Source: Craspedostauros australis (Eukaryota; Bacillariophyta; Bacillariophyceae; Mastogloiales; Achnanthaceae). Taken from it: a stretch of 64,000 bases of DNA. A model generated the notes under the pieces. The model had not been told where the DNA came from, made no database searches, and saw nothing but the letters and a program-made list of their open reading frames with translations. Within the stretch, counting starts at the first letter, position 1. Each line of letters begins with the position of its first letter. The DNA lies in contig JAMXDE010000040.1 in NCBI GenBank assembly GCA_026770025.1, forward strand, positions 248,001 to 312,000, given 5' to 3'. The position numbers and the translations under genes are program-made. Below, piece by piece: positions 42,499-55,700 of the stretch.

Positions 42499-44183
42499 AT
42501 CATGTGCACGACTGGAGCCGATCACAACCAGCAAGACCAAGCGAGCGCCATGTTCGGTCCACTCGTGGTAGTACATGCAGTAGTATCCACAATCCACACA
42601 ACGTCCCTCGCCCTCTGCTCTTCCCCGTCCAGTGGCTCTCATCGCATCGGAACGTCACACCGTTGGTCGCCATTGAATGCCATCCCTCATCACCCCCAAA
42701 GAGCGAAGGACTCGTCTCCCTTTGGCGACACTCTGCTGATTCCTGCACCATCACACCCCCGTGTCATCGTGGGTGCGGAACTTTTGTGACGCAACGGTTC
42801 GCAACGTCAAGAATGGTGCTCTTCTCGCTTCCGCCATCGCGAGACAAGCCAACACTGCGGTGGAAGGGTGATGGTCCTTGCACAGACCCAGACAGAGAAG
42901 TCTTCGATGGCATGCATGCCGGTGCTTTCCGTTTTGTTGTGGGCGATGATCCCGCCATGCCGGCAGCTCATCTGACAAGATGATCAGTTTGTCCATGGGG
43001 AGGTGTGTTCAACTTGCAGTTACTCAATCGCCTCCCACTCGTCCGACCTACCAAACGCACTCCTTTCTCGATGACTTTCTCGTTGCGTTACGAACGGTTG
43101 GGCGGTTTGGGTTTTGGCCACCCTTGCATGTTCCCACAGGAGCGGAAGAGGTCGCCGAAAATGGTCAACGGGTCTCTGAGATTTCTTCCCTTCCGGAGCG
43201 TTTTGGCACAAAACTCCCGCACTGCGTCCATCGTGGCAATCCTCGCCAGGCCGCTGTTCTCTTTTCCATGTCGCAGCGACATTCTATTCCAGGTGCGTTG
43301 ATACAATTTTCCAGAGTTCCTCGCCTTGAGACATGTTTTGGTTGGAGTCGGCGCGTGGAAACGCCGGAACATCGGAGGCATGTCACAAAATCAAGAGGTG
43401 AGAGTGCACCAACGATAAAAACGGAGCGACGCCACACAGCGTACCCATCACGGAACCAACAAGAAGCACGCTGTGGCGATCTGACGAAGGAAGATCGACT
43501 CCGTCCAGGACTTGCGCACTCACGCCGTGTGTCATCTCGCATCGCACTGTACTTGTAGTCGTACGACTACAAGTGCGGCGACCATCGGTACTCTGCAGCG
43601 AGGTGTTTCCATCCTGTTCCCCTCGTCGAAACGCGCTTGCAAGATCTCATGTCGGGTTGTCGTGGTGACCCCCAATGCGAGATGGGCTGCTGCTTCCGGC
43701 CTTTTCCCATCACCCAAAAGCGACTCGTGTCGATGCAGGAGGACTGACCAATGGCAAGCGCCATCAACATCAAGATCACCATCACCTGTGCGGCCAGAGC
43801 ATTTCCAAGTGGTTGATCCAACACTCCCATGTGCGGATCAACATCGGGTGGCATCCTCTCGTGAGAAAGGATCTGAACGTTGGTGGTTTCTCCAACAACC
43901 AAATCAGCATCAACATCGACATCAGCGACAGCATCAGCTCCTTCCATAAGATCCGCGCAAGATTCTTTGCAACAGATCCTGAGTCATTTTCTCACTCAAC
44001 AAGCAAGGCACGATAGAGGACGGAAGACAGTGACACAGCAACGGTACAACAAGATCCATCACATTACGTACGAGTAGATCGTATTCTACATCACGTAGCT
44101 GCAAACGTGCATTGCCATCCGCGATCACAAGATCGAGAGCAGCAATAGCAACATCAAACACAAGCGTCGAAAAGCAATCAACG
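42499..44183. other. Gene-free stretch
   Basis: 1.7 kb with no gene I can support; open frames of up to 190 codons on both strands lack family features. It contains the 24-base palindrome at 43551-43574 and, 110 bases before the transporter ATG, TACGTACGAGTAG at 44065-44077. Confidence 0.45.
43551..43574. repeat. Perfect 24-base palindrome
   Basis: ACTTGTAGTCGT followed by its exact reverse complement. The centre is the GTCGTACGAC motif that recurs elsewhere in intergenic DNA of the window. Confidence 0.8.
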
Positions 44184-47100
44184 ATGTTGGAGGTCTCCGA
44201 CGTATCGAGCCAAACTAGCTCACCACAGCGATACACGATCGATCACGTGGGAAGCAGTGACTCGGATTCGAGACGATCCAAACACAGGCGCAACTCGGAG
44301 ATGGTGGACATGATGTCCCTCGATGAATCGGTTTTTGATTCGATCGCACGGGCAGAGCAGGCCGCGGAGAAGGACGCCATGGAGGAGGCGCGTGAAGCCT
44401 ACAATGTCACGGGCAAACGATTCCTCGAGACTGCCAAGATCCAACAGGCCAAGGCCGCAGCGAGAGGGGAGTTTCCGGTCGTCGATCACACCACCATCGA
44501 ACCAAGGTACGTCACTGTATGCGAGCGCTGCTCCGCAAGGTGGTTTGAATGCGGAATCTGTTGCTAGCCAAAGGATGATACGGCGCAATGCAACCATCAC
44601 GGAGCCATGCTGATGATGCACCATCAGCGTTCATGATCGCACTGTTCTCGCTTCAAAGATTGCATGCATCTGGAGTATTGTAATCGCACTGATGTCGCCT
44701 CACGCACCCACCCTCTCGTCATTCAATCTACTCAATGGTACTGCAACATCTATCATACGAACAACAGCAAAAGCACGATTAGCAACGACAACAATGACCC
44801 GGTCTTCGTCTACACCCGCCCGTTGGGCATGCCGATGGGCCGACGACTTTGCGCCATTCCATCGTCGGATGGTTTCGACGATTCGGATGAAGGCACAAGG
44901 TCGATGTATTCCTCGGATGACGTCGGCACGGATGGGTACGATGCCGACGAGCAGTCGAACCTCGAAGACTCTGTGGCATCCAGCGATTTTGGAGACAGCC
45001 AGCCACCGTCCGATGGCGAATCCAATCGGCTCGAGTCGCGCCTCACGAATGCGCTGCTGCACAAAGCATTCCGGAGAGACGGATCAAGCAGACAGGCCTT
45101 GCCACGCAGTGATGACGCGCAGACTCGCAGCAAATCGCATCATTCCAAGCCATCGAGCCGAAAGAGTCGTCACAGCAAGCACGATCCGATGCGCAAGCAA
45201 GCGTCATCCAAGGTAAGCAGTAGTATTCGTAGCAGCACCAGCAGCGGCAACCGCAGGAGGATATGCTAGCGATCATTTGTGGACCACCGGTCCTCGTCAA
45301 TGCCTCGAAGGACTTCAAACTCATGCTCATGCTAAAAACATCACCATCCTCGCTGCTTCACTGTCAACCACAATATGCCAACCACTTCACAATCACGATC
45401 ACGCCAACACCGATGACGACAAAGCAGATCGGCAGCGACGAGAAGATGTGCGAATTGGAAAGAGCGTACCTGGAAAAGTACTACAAGGAACTTGAGCATG
45501 AAAAGAGTATGCTGATGGATGCATGGAGGGAAGAATTCGGCACAGCTAACAACAGTGAGAGGCGAAGGAGCAGCGTGATTTTTGCAAAGCAAAATGCGGC
45601 CTTTTCCAACTGCTGCTCCGATCTTTGCTCCAGAATCTTCGATTGGCTTTCCTACGCCGAATGCTTCATCTCCAATCTCCCGCTGACCATCGGCGCGGTC
45701 GGGTTGAGCTGGGTCACGCAGGGCGTCATCTGGTTCAAGTTCATGGAGGAGAACAACGATTCGTGCACGACCGTCCGCTTCAACTCGCCGCAATGCACGT
45801 ACCCCGAATTCCCTGGCTGTTTCGAATGCGACACAACCAATCCGATCTATCGCGGCGTCGTCATCTTCCACTACTTCTGCCATTGCGTGGCGGCGCTCTG
45901 CTGCGTCCTGTTCTTCCTGAAGTGCTGCATCGCATCCAGGGTGGTCATCGACGAACTGAGCAATCCGACAACGTCTACTCCAGCGGGCGTGGTGTGCATC
46001 ACCATCATCTGTGTGGCGGCTGGACGTGGAGCGATCGGAGAAGTCATCGTGCTCATAACTTCCGTGTTTCACATCGGCTTATCGATATGGTTCCTGTACA
46101 TGGCATTGTACCAGTACCGGCTGTGGCCGGACCCCGGATGGTTCCCAAATACAGGTGAGTACGAGTTGACTGAAAGCAGCACGCAATTTGGTGTGAAGGG
46201 TGCGGTGCGCTTGTGGAGGTTCAGCAAAGCACAACAAAGCGAGGCACAGTACGGTATTGTTTGCCAATGGCTTGGGCTGACCATCATTTCTCTTTGCTGC
46301 CTTCCTTCCTCACTGGGATCATTCATTGCGCAAATGTCATTTACTCGTACGTTGCTCGTACTTCTTGCTTTAAATTGGGACAACAGTTGGCATAGCATAT
46401 GCAGCCATCAAGACATGGCTCTACTTCCCGATGCCTGGGCTTGTCTTCATGACGGTAAGTACATTATTGAGAATGCGGTGATAGACGTTCGCTCTTCTTG
46501 CAACCAATGTACGAACATGGCATCGAAGACATAAGTTGCGGGATGCTTGTTCCAATGCGTTGCTCCAATTCGCCACCTTGTACTCAACTCAGCTCATCCC
46601 ATCGTCGTCTCATCGTTCCAATCTTCACGCCTGCATTTCGTACCTCACTTGGACCTTGTCCTTGTGTTCGTGCTCATGCACTCACATCCCTCGAATCGTT
46701 CCTACATCTCCATACTCGCAGATCTGCGTAGTCTATCTGTTCAGCACATTCGGAATTGCGTAAGTCTTCACTACGGGCCACGCGCGCTTCTCGATCGTTT
46801 TCGATGTAATGTATTCTCCCCTTTCATCCACATCTCTCACATGGTCTTCTTCCTCTTCCTTCTGCAATTATCTTTCTTCTTCATTTCATGTTTCTGTCTC
46901 CTCCTCTATTCATCACCGCGATGATCGTATTCATATCTTGATATACTCTTTGCAATCTGCCGCCTCTTCATCTATCACGTTGCGTTCATCAGTATCTATC
47001 GAGCCATGCGCAACACGAAAATCGCCGCTCCTGTGTGCTTCATTTCACTTTCTGCGCCGTCCATCACCATGTACGCAATGACCATTATGGCGCAGCCAAC

Positions 47101-48452
47101 CTACAAGGAGGAACAGGTCCTGTTGGAGGACGCCAAAGCAGAATTGAGCTTCGAGCAGATCCACAGATCGCTGTACCTCCCGGTCATGCATTTCATGATG
47201 ATAATGTGCCTCGTCGGCTTCGCCGCGTCGCTCCAATGCCTCTGGACACGATGGCCGCAGTTCAAGCTGAAGGAATTCAGTCCGGCGCACGTTGCCTTCA
47301 TTTGTGAGTCGCTTTCGAAAGTGTTCATGCAATGCCATTCGACGTTGGTTGGTTGGATAGTTGTTACTGTTTACGGACGACCGAAAAGTGAACTTGCACT
47401 TGCATGTGAACATGGATGTGAACTTCACAACTGCCAAACTCTCTTCCTCTTCTCGACTCTGGCTCCTCACGTCTTCTTCTTACTGTTATTCACACTTTGC
47501 AGTCCCATTGCTGTCCCATACCAACGCCGTGCAGGCCTACCGATCAGGTTTCATCTCGTTCTCCGAATCGCCTGAAGGAAGTCCGTTCAAGATCATCCTC
47601 TTCACGTACTGGTTCACCTGCCTGATCATCGGCACTGTGCTGAACTTCATCTTCACCTACAAGTACGTCGTTCGGTTGCCTCGCTGGACCAAGGTGGATT
47701 CGCACAAGATCACCTCTTCCGCAGGTTCAGCCATTGCAAGCAATGCGGGGGTTGCCGACCTGGAGATGAATTCCGACGCTTCCCGTTCGTACCGAAAGCA
47801 ACAGGCAACTGCGCAGGGCAGAGTGACACCGGTGATGGTCCCAGTGGCTTGTCCATCCGACAGCTCCCACTTCAGCCTCTCCGATATGGACGAGATCTCC
47901 GTTGTGCAGAGCTGGATGGACAACACCGACTTCCACGAGGTGATGCACCAACCATTCACCAACCCATCCGTGCTGCATGCCAACGAGAAGGGCGCATTGA
48001 TGAGGGTACGACGCGGTACCGCCGAATTCGAACGCCACGGACCGTACGTACGCACACGCCAAGTGCAGTCCCTGGGTTTCGACCTGACCCTGACGAACGA
48101 GGAATTCGAACGTGAGAGCCGACAGCTGCTGGAATGGGTCGCCACCAACGCACCGCGCAGACGCAATCGCACGATGTCCATCCCGATCATCATGGAGTTG
48201 CGCGGCCCCGATGGACGCGACATGTATGGCACCTTCGGCAATCCTGGTCTTCTGCAGCCAAGCGCTTTCGCAGCGGCACATCACGCAGGGCGATCCGCTG
48301 GTGGTCAAGACACCAACGAACGATCTGACGGTCTGCACGGGTCCAACTCGGACTCATCCACCAGCGACAGCAGTGGCAGCAGCGGCAATGGCGGACGGCC
48401 ACATCGTCACCACAGATCCAACACTTGGTCCGGACAGCCACCGCGAAGCTGA
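44184..48452 (+). CDS. TDT/SLAC1-type anion or dicarboxylate transporter, seven exons
   Basis: Exons I infer: 44184-44506, about 44783-45212, 45428-46154, 46387-46454, 46722-46759, 46993-47303 and 47503-48452. All junctions have GT...AG and keep frame, giving 948 residues. The start of exon 2 is the least certain. The membrane core has the TDT features: NLPLTIGAVGLSWVTQGVIW in the first helix, HCVAALCCVLFFLKC, then WFPN/TVGIAYAAIKTW and FPMPGLVFM across the exon 3/4 join, and KIAAPVCFISLSAPSITMYA, equivalent to the P..AP.S pore-helix motif. Relatives export malate, sulfite, nitrate or chloride. The Ser/Lys-rich N-terminus (about 250 residues) and the C-terminal tail of about 260 residues are hydrophilic and probably regulatory. 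Confidence 0.85.
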
Positions 48453-49252
48453 CTGTGACCTCACGACAGGTGGAGGACCTGCACGATCGCAACGTTCAGT
48501 GGTGACGGTCAGGACCCCCAGCTCGCAGCACTTCATTTTCATTTGCATAACATTAGATGTTTGATGTATCGTACGTTCTCGTGTTTAGTTGCGACCTCGC
48601 GTGGATGGCAGGAGCGTGGATGGACGAATAGCATTGACAGCGTGCGCATACGGGCAAGATCTGTTCCGTGCGTGGCTTTGGTCATCTCCGATGGTGTGAT
48701 TCTCAGCAAGAAACGACGAAACATCCGCAAAGTCGGTACTCATGCACTACCATTCTCCAGAGTATTGCGACCTATTATTGTACAAGTATATTCTTCCATA
48801 GAGTGCACGGATACGAACACAAGTCTTCGAGAACCATGGTCGCAAAGGCCTCCCCTTCGAACTCTCGCCCATTCTATTTCTGTTCATGTTTCATCTTCCG
48901 CGCATGCGCATTTGACTTCGATGCGATGAGATGAGCTAGAGATGGCTTTCAGCACAACTTCTGATACCGTGAGAAACCTCTGTTCACTCGGAGATCCTTC
49001 TCCGGCGCACAGCTACATGCACGAAGAGCACGGTCGCTAGTGGGAACACATGCCGTCTTGGTCATGGGGATAGTGCGGCAGACCGTTGCCAAGATTGGGG
49101 GATAATACACAGAGAGGTTGGACGTTTCGAGAAGTATTTGAAGATCATCAAACCAAACTACTCATTGACTCTTGCATTCATGTGCACAGGAATGCAAGTA
49201 TTCATGCATGCATGCATTCATGCATTCTATCATATTCCATCTATTTTCATAA
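48453..49252. other. Convergent intergenic gap
   Basis: 0.8 kb between two 3' ends. A perfect 9-base stem with a 10-base loop (CTTGCATTC...GAATGCAAG) lies at 49171-49198, followed by ATGC-type repeats at 49201-49227. Both sit just past the reductase stop and may belong to its 3' end. No gene seen. Confidence 0.5.
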
Positions 49253-51816
49253 TTAGAACTGTAGCTTCACGATACCGCGCAGCAGCTTCTTCACCGTTGT
49301 TGTGAGTCGAGCCTTGTTGTAGACATCTCCCGACTGCCGCAGGACTTCTGCCGTCGTCGGATAAGGATGGATGATGGCGGATAGTGCGGTGATACTTGTG
49401 CCAGATTGAATGGCCAGCGTGACTTCGGAGATCATGTTGCCGGCACCTTCTCCCACAACGGAGGCGCCAAGGATCATGCCCTTGCTGTCGACTCGGAACC
49501 GAACAAATCCTGCCGTCTTGTCATCCAGAATGGCCCGATCGTTGTCCTTGAAGTGCTTCTCAATGACGGTGTACGGGATCTCACGCTCATCCAGATCCTT
49601 GCCGTACAGCCCGATGCTCGCGATCTCGGGGCTTGTGAATGTGGCGTACGGAATCAGCAGCTTGGACATCTTCTCCTTGCCGAAGAACAGGGAGTTGCGG
49701 ATGACGGCACGGGCCATGAAGTCGGCAGCATGGGTGAACTTGAAGTCGGAGCAGCAGTCTCCGACTCCGTACACGCGACCGTTACTTGTCTGTAGCTTGT
49801 CATTGACAAGGATGCCCTTCTTGTTGTCGTACTTCACCTTTCCAAGTTCCAAGTCCATACCCGTGACATTTGGACGACGTCCGGCAGCGACCAGCAATGC
49901 ATCGAAGACCAACTCGGTCGTGCCTGCTGACGCCCCCTTCTCCAGCAACGTCATTTTCATCTCGGGGTATCCATTGTCCAGGACCTTGCCGGTCAATGCC
50001 ACCTCCTTGTACTCCTTGACATTGAGGAGGAATTGGACGCCATCCTTGACCATCTGTTGCTTGACGACCTCTGCCATGTCCTCGTCTTCCTTTGGCAGCA
50101 CCTTGCCGGATCGACCCAGCACGGTCACCGAAGTTCCCAACCGCTGCATGGCTTGCGCCAGTTCCATTCCGATCACGCCGGCACCAATGACGACCATGTT
50201 CTTCGGTTGCTTCGTCATGTTGAAGACGGTTTCGTTGGTCATGACGATGGGACGCGACACGGGGCCATCGGCAGACGGTGGTGTGTTGGCCTTTTCGTAA
50301 AGCTCCTTGAGTCCCGGCATTGGAATGAGCGTCGGGTATCCGCCGGTCGCAATCGCGGCACGCTTGAATTGCAGAGTGCGACCGTTGACTTCGATGGTGC
50401 GTTCGGAGGTGAACTTTCCACGCCCAATGAAGATCTCGACACCGAGCTCTTTGGAGTACCGTTCTGCGGAATCGTGGTGACTGATGTCGCTGCGCACCTC
50501 GCGTATGCGTTCCATGACGCGTTCAAAATCGACACGTACTGCGGATGGGTCCACGAAGATGCCTGCGTTGTTCAGATGGTCCATGTCGCCGCGGATGGTG
50601 TGCGCGAGGTTCGCTGAATGGATGATAGCCTTCGATGGCACGCAACCAACATTGAGACTGTGATGTTGCAGTGTGCAATTTGCAATGCATTGGGTATGGA
50701 ATCGTGCATTGCGATTGTGCATATGATTGAACATGTGATTGTGTATGGATTCAGGGAAGGAACGTCAGCAGTGAGGACGGTAACGACGGCAACCATGAGA
50801 ATGACGACACTTCCAATCATCAAGTCCAAATGTGGCACAGAGTAATGCGGCACATTCATGCGGCACATTCATGCGATAAATCACAATCTTCGATCGATTG
50901 TGGTTGTACCCCTGAACACATAATTCACACGTACCAATCACCACCCAACATGTGTTCCTCAATCATTGCGACGCGTGCGCCGACACCTGCCGATCCACCC
51001 GCCGTGATGAGACCGGCCGTACCACCACCGATGACGACCAGATCGTAGGCATCATCCCCCTTTTCCGAAATAGGATCCTGCCATTCCGGTGGATGGACGT
51101 GATTCAACAAAGTGATGTTGTTTTCATCCAACGGCCAGACCTTGGAGGCCACATGAATGTCGTTGGCACTCAGTGCTTCCACATCGGGCTGTGGCAGCGA
51201 TGGTTGCAAGGAGGATCCATCCTCGCGGCTATCGCTTTCGTTGTTGGCGGGTGCCAAAAAGTACGACCAGTCGATGGCCTTGCCCGTCTTTTCGTCGATC
51301 TTGTAGGTGCCGCGCTCCTTCTCATTGAGGAAGCGGTAGAAGAGGAATTCGTCCTTGAATTCGTGATCGCGGGTGACGTGTTCGAATCTGTTGTACAATT
51401 GCCATGATGGCAGAGGTGGAGAGCGAGAGGGGAAGAGGGAGGAAGAGTGGATACATGTGTGTATGAATTGAAGAGAATGTGAGATGGCATGCAGCAAATA
51501 CGCACAGAGTCATAAATATGGCATAGTATGGTATGGTATGATGGAATAGAATAGATCGCAACGGCAAGAGGAAGAGAACAAGGAATCGACGCTACACTCA
51601 AACGAAGACTCACAGATGCGTGCCCTGCAGAGCCCTGCCCAGAATGACCGCTTCGTCGCGGTTCGGTGCCTGACCGCTGGTGATCAAGAAGTCCACAGCT
51701 TCGGAACCCACGAAGCAATCCTTGTACGTCTTGAGACGGTACTTGCGATCCTCCACCTTGATGTTCTGCTTGAATCCTTGGGCGATTTCATTGAGTTCAT
51801 TGTCAAACGTGGTCAT
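49253..51816 (-). CDS. DEP domain fused to mercuric-reductase-like flavin disulfide oxidoreductase
   Basis: Three exons on the minus strand: 51816-51614, 51387-50935 and 50657-49253; introns have GTGAGT...CAG and GTACGT...CAG. The product is 686 residues. Exon 1 and the start of exon 2 form a DEP domain (YRLKTYKDCFVGSEAVDFLI... HLFEHVTRDHEFKDEFLFYR), a membrane or G-protein signalling module. Then comes a class-I pyridine-nucleotide disulfide reductase: DLVVIGGGTAGLI (FAD), the redox pair in CLNVGCVPSKA (Cys 219 and 224, the first codon split by intron 2), MVVIGAGVIGMELAQAM (NAD(P)H), GRVYGVGDCC (second FAD site) and the dimer-domain HPYPTTAE. The sequence most resembles mercuric-reductase-like enzymes of unknown substrate. 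No N-terminal HMA domain or C-terminal CC pair is seen. Confidence 0.9.
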
Positions 51817-52496
51817 GGTTGTGCTGTTGGCGATGTGCTTTGGTTGCTTTGGTTGCGTTGCGTTGTTTTGTTTTGTATTTTATGATGGCTGTTGAGGTAT
51901 GGTGCTTATGAGGAGAGCTTATGCGATGGGCGGTTGTCGATGAAGGCAATTGCTACTGTTGCTGTCGTCGTCGGTGATGTGTGGAGGAGGAGTCTTCACC
52001 GATCAGAGGTTTCTCTTGGATGATTGCTCAGGCTCAAGGGCAATCCTGTTTGTTTCGTTGTCGTTGTTGGCGGGCACACGTGATCGTCCTCTCTGCCTTG
52101 TTTGGTTGTGGATGTGGATGTGGATGCGGGAGTCTCTTGTCCATCCGGGCATGATCGGTGCGCCTGTATCTTTGATGGTGTGTTGCTGACGATGACGACA
52201 TTCCTGGTCGTTCTTCCCTTCTCTGTCGGAGAGGGGAAACTGTTGCGTCGCTGCTTCGCATGTCGTGTTGTGTTGGATGACAAGGTCTGTGGTGTCAAGG
52301 GTTCTCGTTCTTTGTTTTGTTTGGCCTGAGCAGTATCTTTCAGTGTTCTGTCCAATTCGGTATCTTTCGCTTCCTGCTCAAGTGGAATTCCATTCGAATC
52401 ACGGAACAGTCAAAATCCGTTGAGTCGATCTTGTCGTTCGTGCATAATAGTCGTACCGTGACTGTGGGGGTGCCGACTTTGAGGAGTGGTGGTGTG
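51817..52496. other. Upstream region of the DEP-reductase gene
   Basis: No gene seen. Before the copia insertion this and 58606-58616 were one divergent promoter of about 0.7 kb between the reductase and the monooxygenase gene. Confidence 0.5.
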
Positions 52497-52501
52497 GAGA
52501 C
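52497..52501. repeat. Target-site duplication, left
   Basis: GAGAC directly before the left LTR; the same five bases follow the right LTR at 58601-58605. A 5-bp duplication is normal for Ty1/copia integration. Confidence 0.9.
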
Positions 52502-52640
52502 TGTCAGTATCTGAGGGGAACTGTGTGTGTGTGTGTGTGGATGATTACTAATGTGATTTATGACCGGAAGGGACGATCTCTTCTGTGCTGTCCTGTGATT
52601 GCCACGGCGTCTGTCATCGTCCGTGGGCAGTATGCCAACA
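52502..52640 (-). repeat. LTR (3' LTR of the copia element)
   Basis: Starts TGTCAG and ends CCAACA on the plus strand, with inverted TG/CA ends. Contains a (GT)n run near 52521-52538. At 139 bases it is unusually short for an LTR. Confidence 0.95.
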
Positions 52641-52708
52641 CCCCCCCCACGCTAGCGTAAGCTAGCGGAAAGAATCGACTCTGTCGTAACAGAGAGGACG
52701 GGTAACCG

Positions 52709-55700
52709 TCAACCTCCGACATAAAACGGCCTAACCCGACCCATGATGAGGTCGGTATGTCGATGGAACAAGACAATCGACGTCTGTTTGGTGCACACGT
52801 CCGACGCATTCAGATCCGAAGCCACGTCCGCGATGAGTATGAGATCACGCTCCACCCAGTCGCAGACTGCAAACGTGCGAATGTCGATGTGCCTTGAGTT
52901 CTTCGTGGGCTGGCTGGCATTCGCCATCATCCGAGCTCCCCTGTTATCCTCGTAAAGAAGCGTGGCGTGCTGTTGGGGCACGCCAATCTCGTCGAGGATT
53001 GAGCGGAGCCAGAGTGCCATCCTGCCAGCATCGCTGGCCGCAACAAACTCGGCCTCAGAGCTGCTGAGAGCAATGGTAGGCTGGATCCGAGTCTTCCAAG
53101 CAATGGCAGCGCCGCCAAAGAGATATACGATGCCAGTGGTCGACCGCCGGTGGCGCGTGTCGGAGCCCCAATCCGCGTCAACGTACCCGTACAAGGACGA
53201 CGCCTGTATGGTGTCTTGGTCAGCCACCTGGTGCGACTTGTCAGCAGAAGGGGACATTCGTCGCGGATCAGGAACCTGAGGTAGCTGCAGAACCGGCTGT
53301 GCACGCCAGTAGGTGATGCCATGTGTGCGAGTAGCAGCCACATACCGAAAGAGATATTTCACAGCCTCGTAGTGGATTCTGGCAGGGTTGATGGAGAACT
53401 GACTGAGCTTGACAACCGGAAAGGAGATGTCAGGTCTGCATGACACCATCGCCCAGATGAGTTCACCGATAGCCTGCCGATAGCTGAAAAATTCAGACTG
53501 AAGTGCAGCACGCTCGCCATCGTCATCAGGACCCACACCTTGGTCAAGCTTGCGGATATACCCACTGTCAGACCGCATGGGAAGGCGTTGCGATGACCTC
53601 AGGTCACTCCAATCGTGGCGTGCCAGCACTTTGTTGATATACGTAGTGCAATGGACAGTGATGTGATGGCGCCCCTGCGTAAGGTCCAGGCCATTGTAGT
53701 GAGAGAAAATGCCATGACGTGTGATAGGTTGACGCAGCCGTTGATCGAGCATGTCGCAAAAGACTTGGAACGAATGTTCCATTGCCGTCGCAACAGCAAA
53801 GTCGTCCACTTGCCGTAGGACGTAGAGCTTGTGCCCATCAATGGACCCAGTGTATAGGCACGGAGCATGAGTGGTGGCAGCAAACCCCATCTCCTTGAGC
53901 ATCCCATTAACGTGGAGACTCCACTGTCGAGGTGCTTCCGGGTGGCCCTGCAAGTTCTTGAGAACAGGCACCACTGCATTGCGGCCAAGGTGAACCCCAT
54001 GTTTGTGTTGCCACCAGCTGCGAAAGGGAGCATCCGCACGCATGTAGTACCGCTGAGCACTGGCGGGTGCCTCTGCAAAAGCATTCGCAACATCCGCACC
54101 AAAGACAAGGAGCCCTTGAATAGCAGCAATTGCCACCAGGAGCCTGAATTCGGTGAGATCAGGTGTCGCCGCATAAGTATGGCCAAACACTCGGACGCTG
54201 CCGCCGCGGGTGGATCCGTCGCAAACTGCTCGAGCCTTCTTGCGATTGTTCTCGTGCGTTTTGACCACGTAGACCCAGACCCAATTGAAGATGGCAGCAT
54301 CGCGCGGCGCGTCAACGGGAGTCCCAAACATGCCCTGATGATGATACTGATCCAACTGCTTGAACTCAGCCTGTTGCCATTCCTCCCAGTCATCACGTTG
54401 AAGGAGCATTCGGCGGCTCAGCTTGGGAGCTGCATGCACCTGATTCGCCGCAGGCTGCACATCATCAAGAATCCCGCGAATATGCCGGAGCTGATCAAAG
54501 TACAGCTGAGGGACCCCCCGTTGCGACAGCGCATTGCGCACCTCATCAAAGGCGAAGATGGCGTCGCACTGAGTCAAGCCACCCTTGCGAGCATTGGCCA
54601 CAGCGAGAGCGAGGTCTTCCATGGTGTGCACCGGGCTGTCATGGAACTGCAGCAGATGCGCATTCCGCATGCGAGTGCGCCAGCGAGGAATGCGCGCAGC
54701 TTTGGACCCTGGACGGCACCGCACCAGCTGCAGACGGCCGCGAGCGTCATCGTAGGAAAACTCCAAGCCAGCCGTGTCATCGTTGCCGGTGATGTCGACG
54801 GTCTGAGCAAAAGCAAGGTCGAACGGATCACCTGCCATGACAACAATGTCCGAACTGGGCGACGCCGGAATAGAACAGGCAGCAGCCGCAGCATGGATAT
54901 CATCTGTGTCGCGAGTGATGGACTCGATGCACTCAAGAGGTAGACTGGTGCGACCTGGTTCATGTTTGTCCGGTACCTTGACACCATCAGACTCGACTTC
55001 CATCTCGAAGCCAAGCTCGAAGAGCAATTGAGGTCCAGGTGGGCGCTCAGTGGAAGAGAAGTGAGCCTCGTCAAAGACGATGTTGCCCGCAGTCTTGATC
55101 CGTCCTGAGTCCAGATCGTAGTACTCATGAAGCGATGGAGTAGCTGTGTGCCCCACAAATATGCCATCATAAGTGTGCACATCCAGCTTTGCTGCGGGAT
55201 ACCCAGGTTTGCGAACCGTCACACATGATCCAAACACCCGCAAGTGACTGACGTCGGGCTTCACACCATGTTGGAGCTCGTAGGGTGTAGCGTCGATGGA
55301 TTTGTGCCACAAGCGGTTCTTGATATACACGGCATGTACAAGAGCTCTGGCCCAGAAGCGCGGATGAAGTCCAGAGGAGTACAGCAGCGCTCGAGTCATG
55401 ACACCAAAGGTGCGGTTGAGACGTTCCACCTTGCCGTTCATCCACGAGCAGCCAGCACCGGTGGGTTCGAGGTTGTACCCAGCAGACTGTACAATCTCTT
55501 GGAACGCACTGTACCGAGCGAGTTCTCCACCGGTGTCGACTCGCACCGCACGGTGACCATCGCGCCGCCCAAAGTCGCGCAAGAGCTTCAAAAAGATGTC
55601 CACAGGCGGCGACCGATCCTTGGTGGGGAATACCCACGTGTACCGAGTGTATGCATCTGTCACCAACAGGTAGGATGTGAATCCCTCCAACGACTGGACC

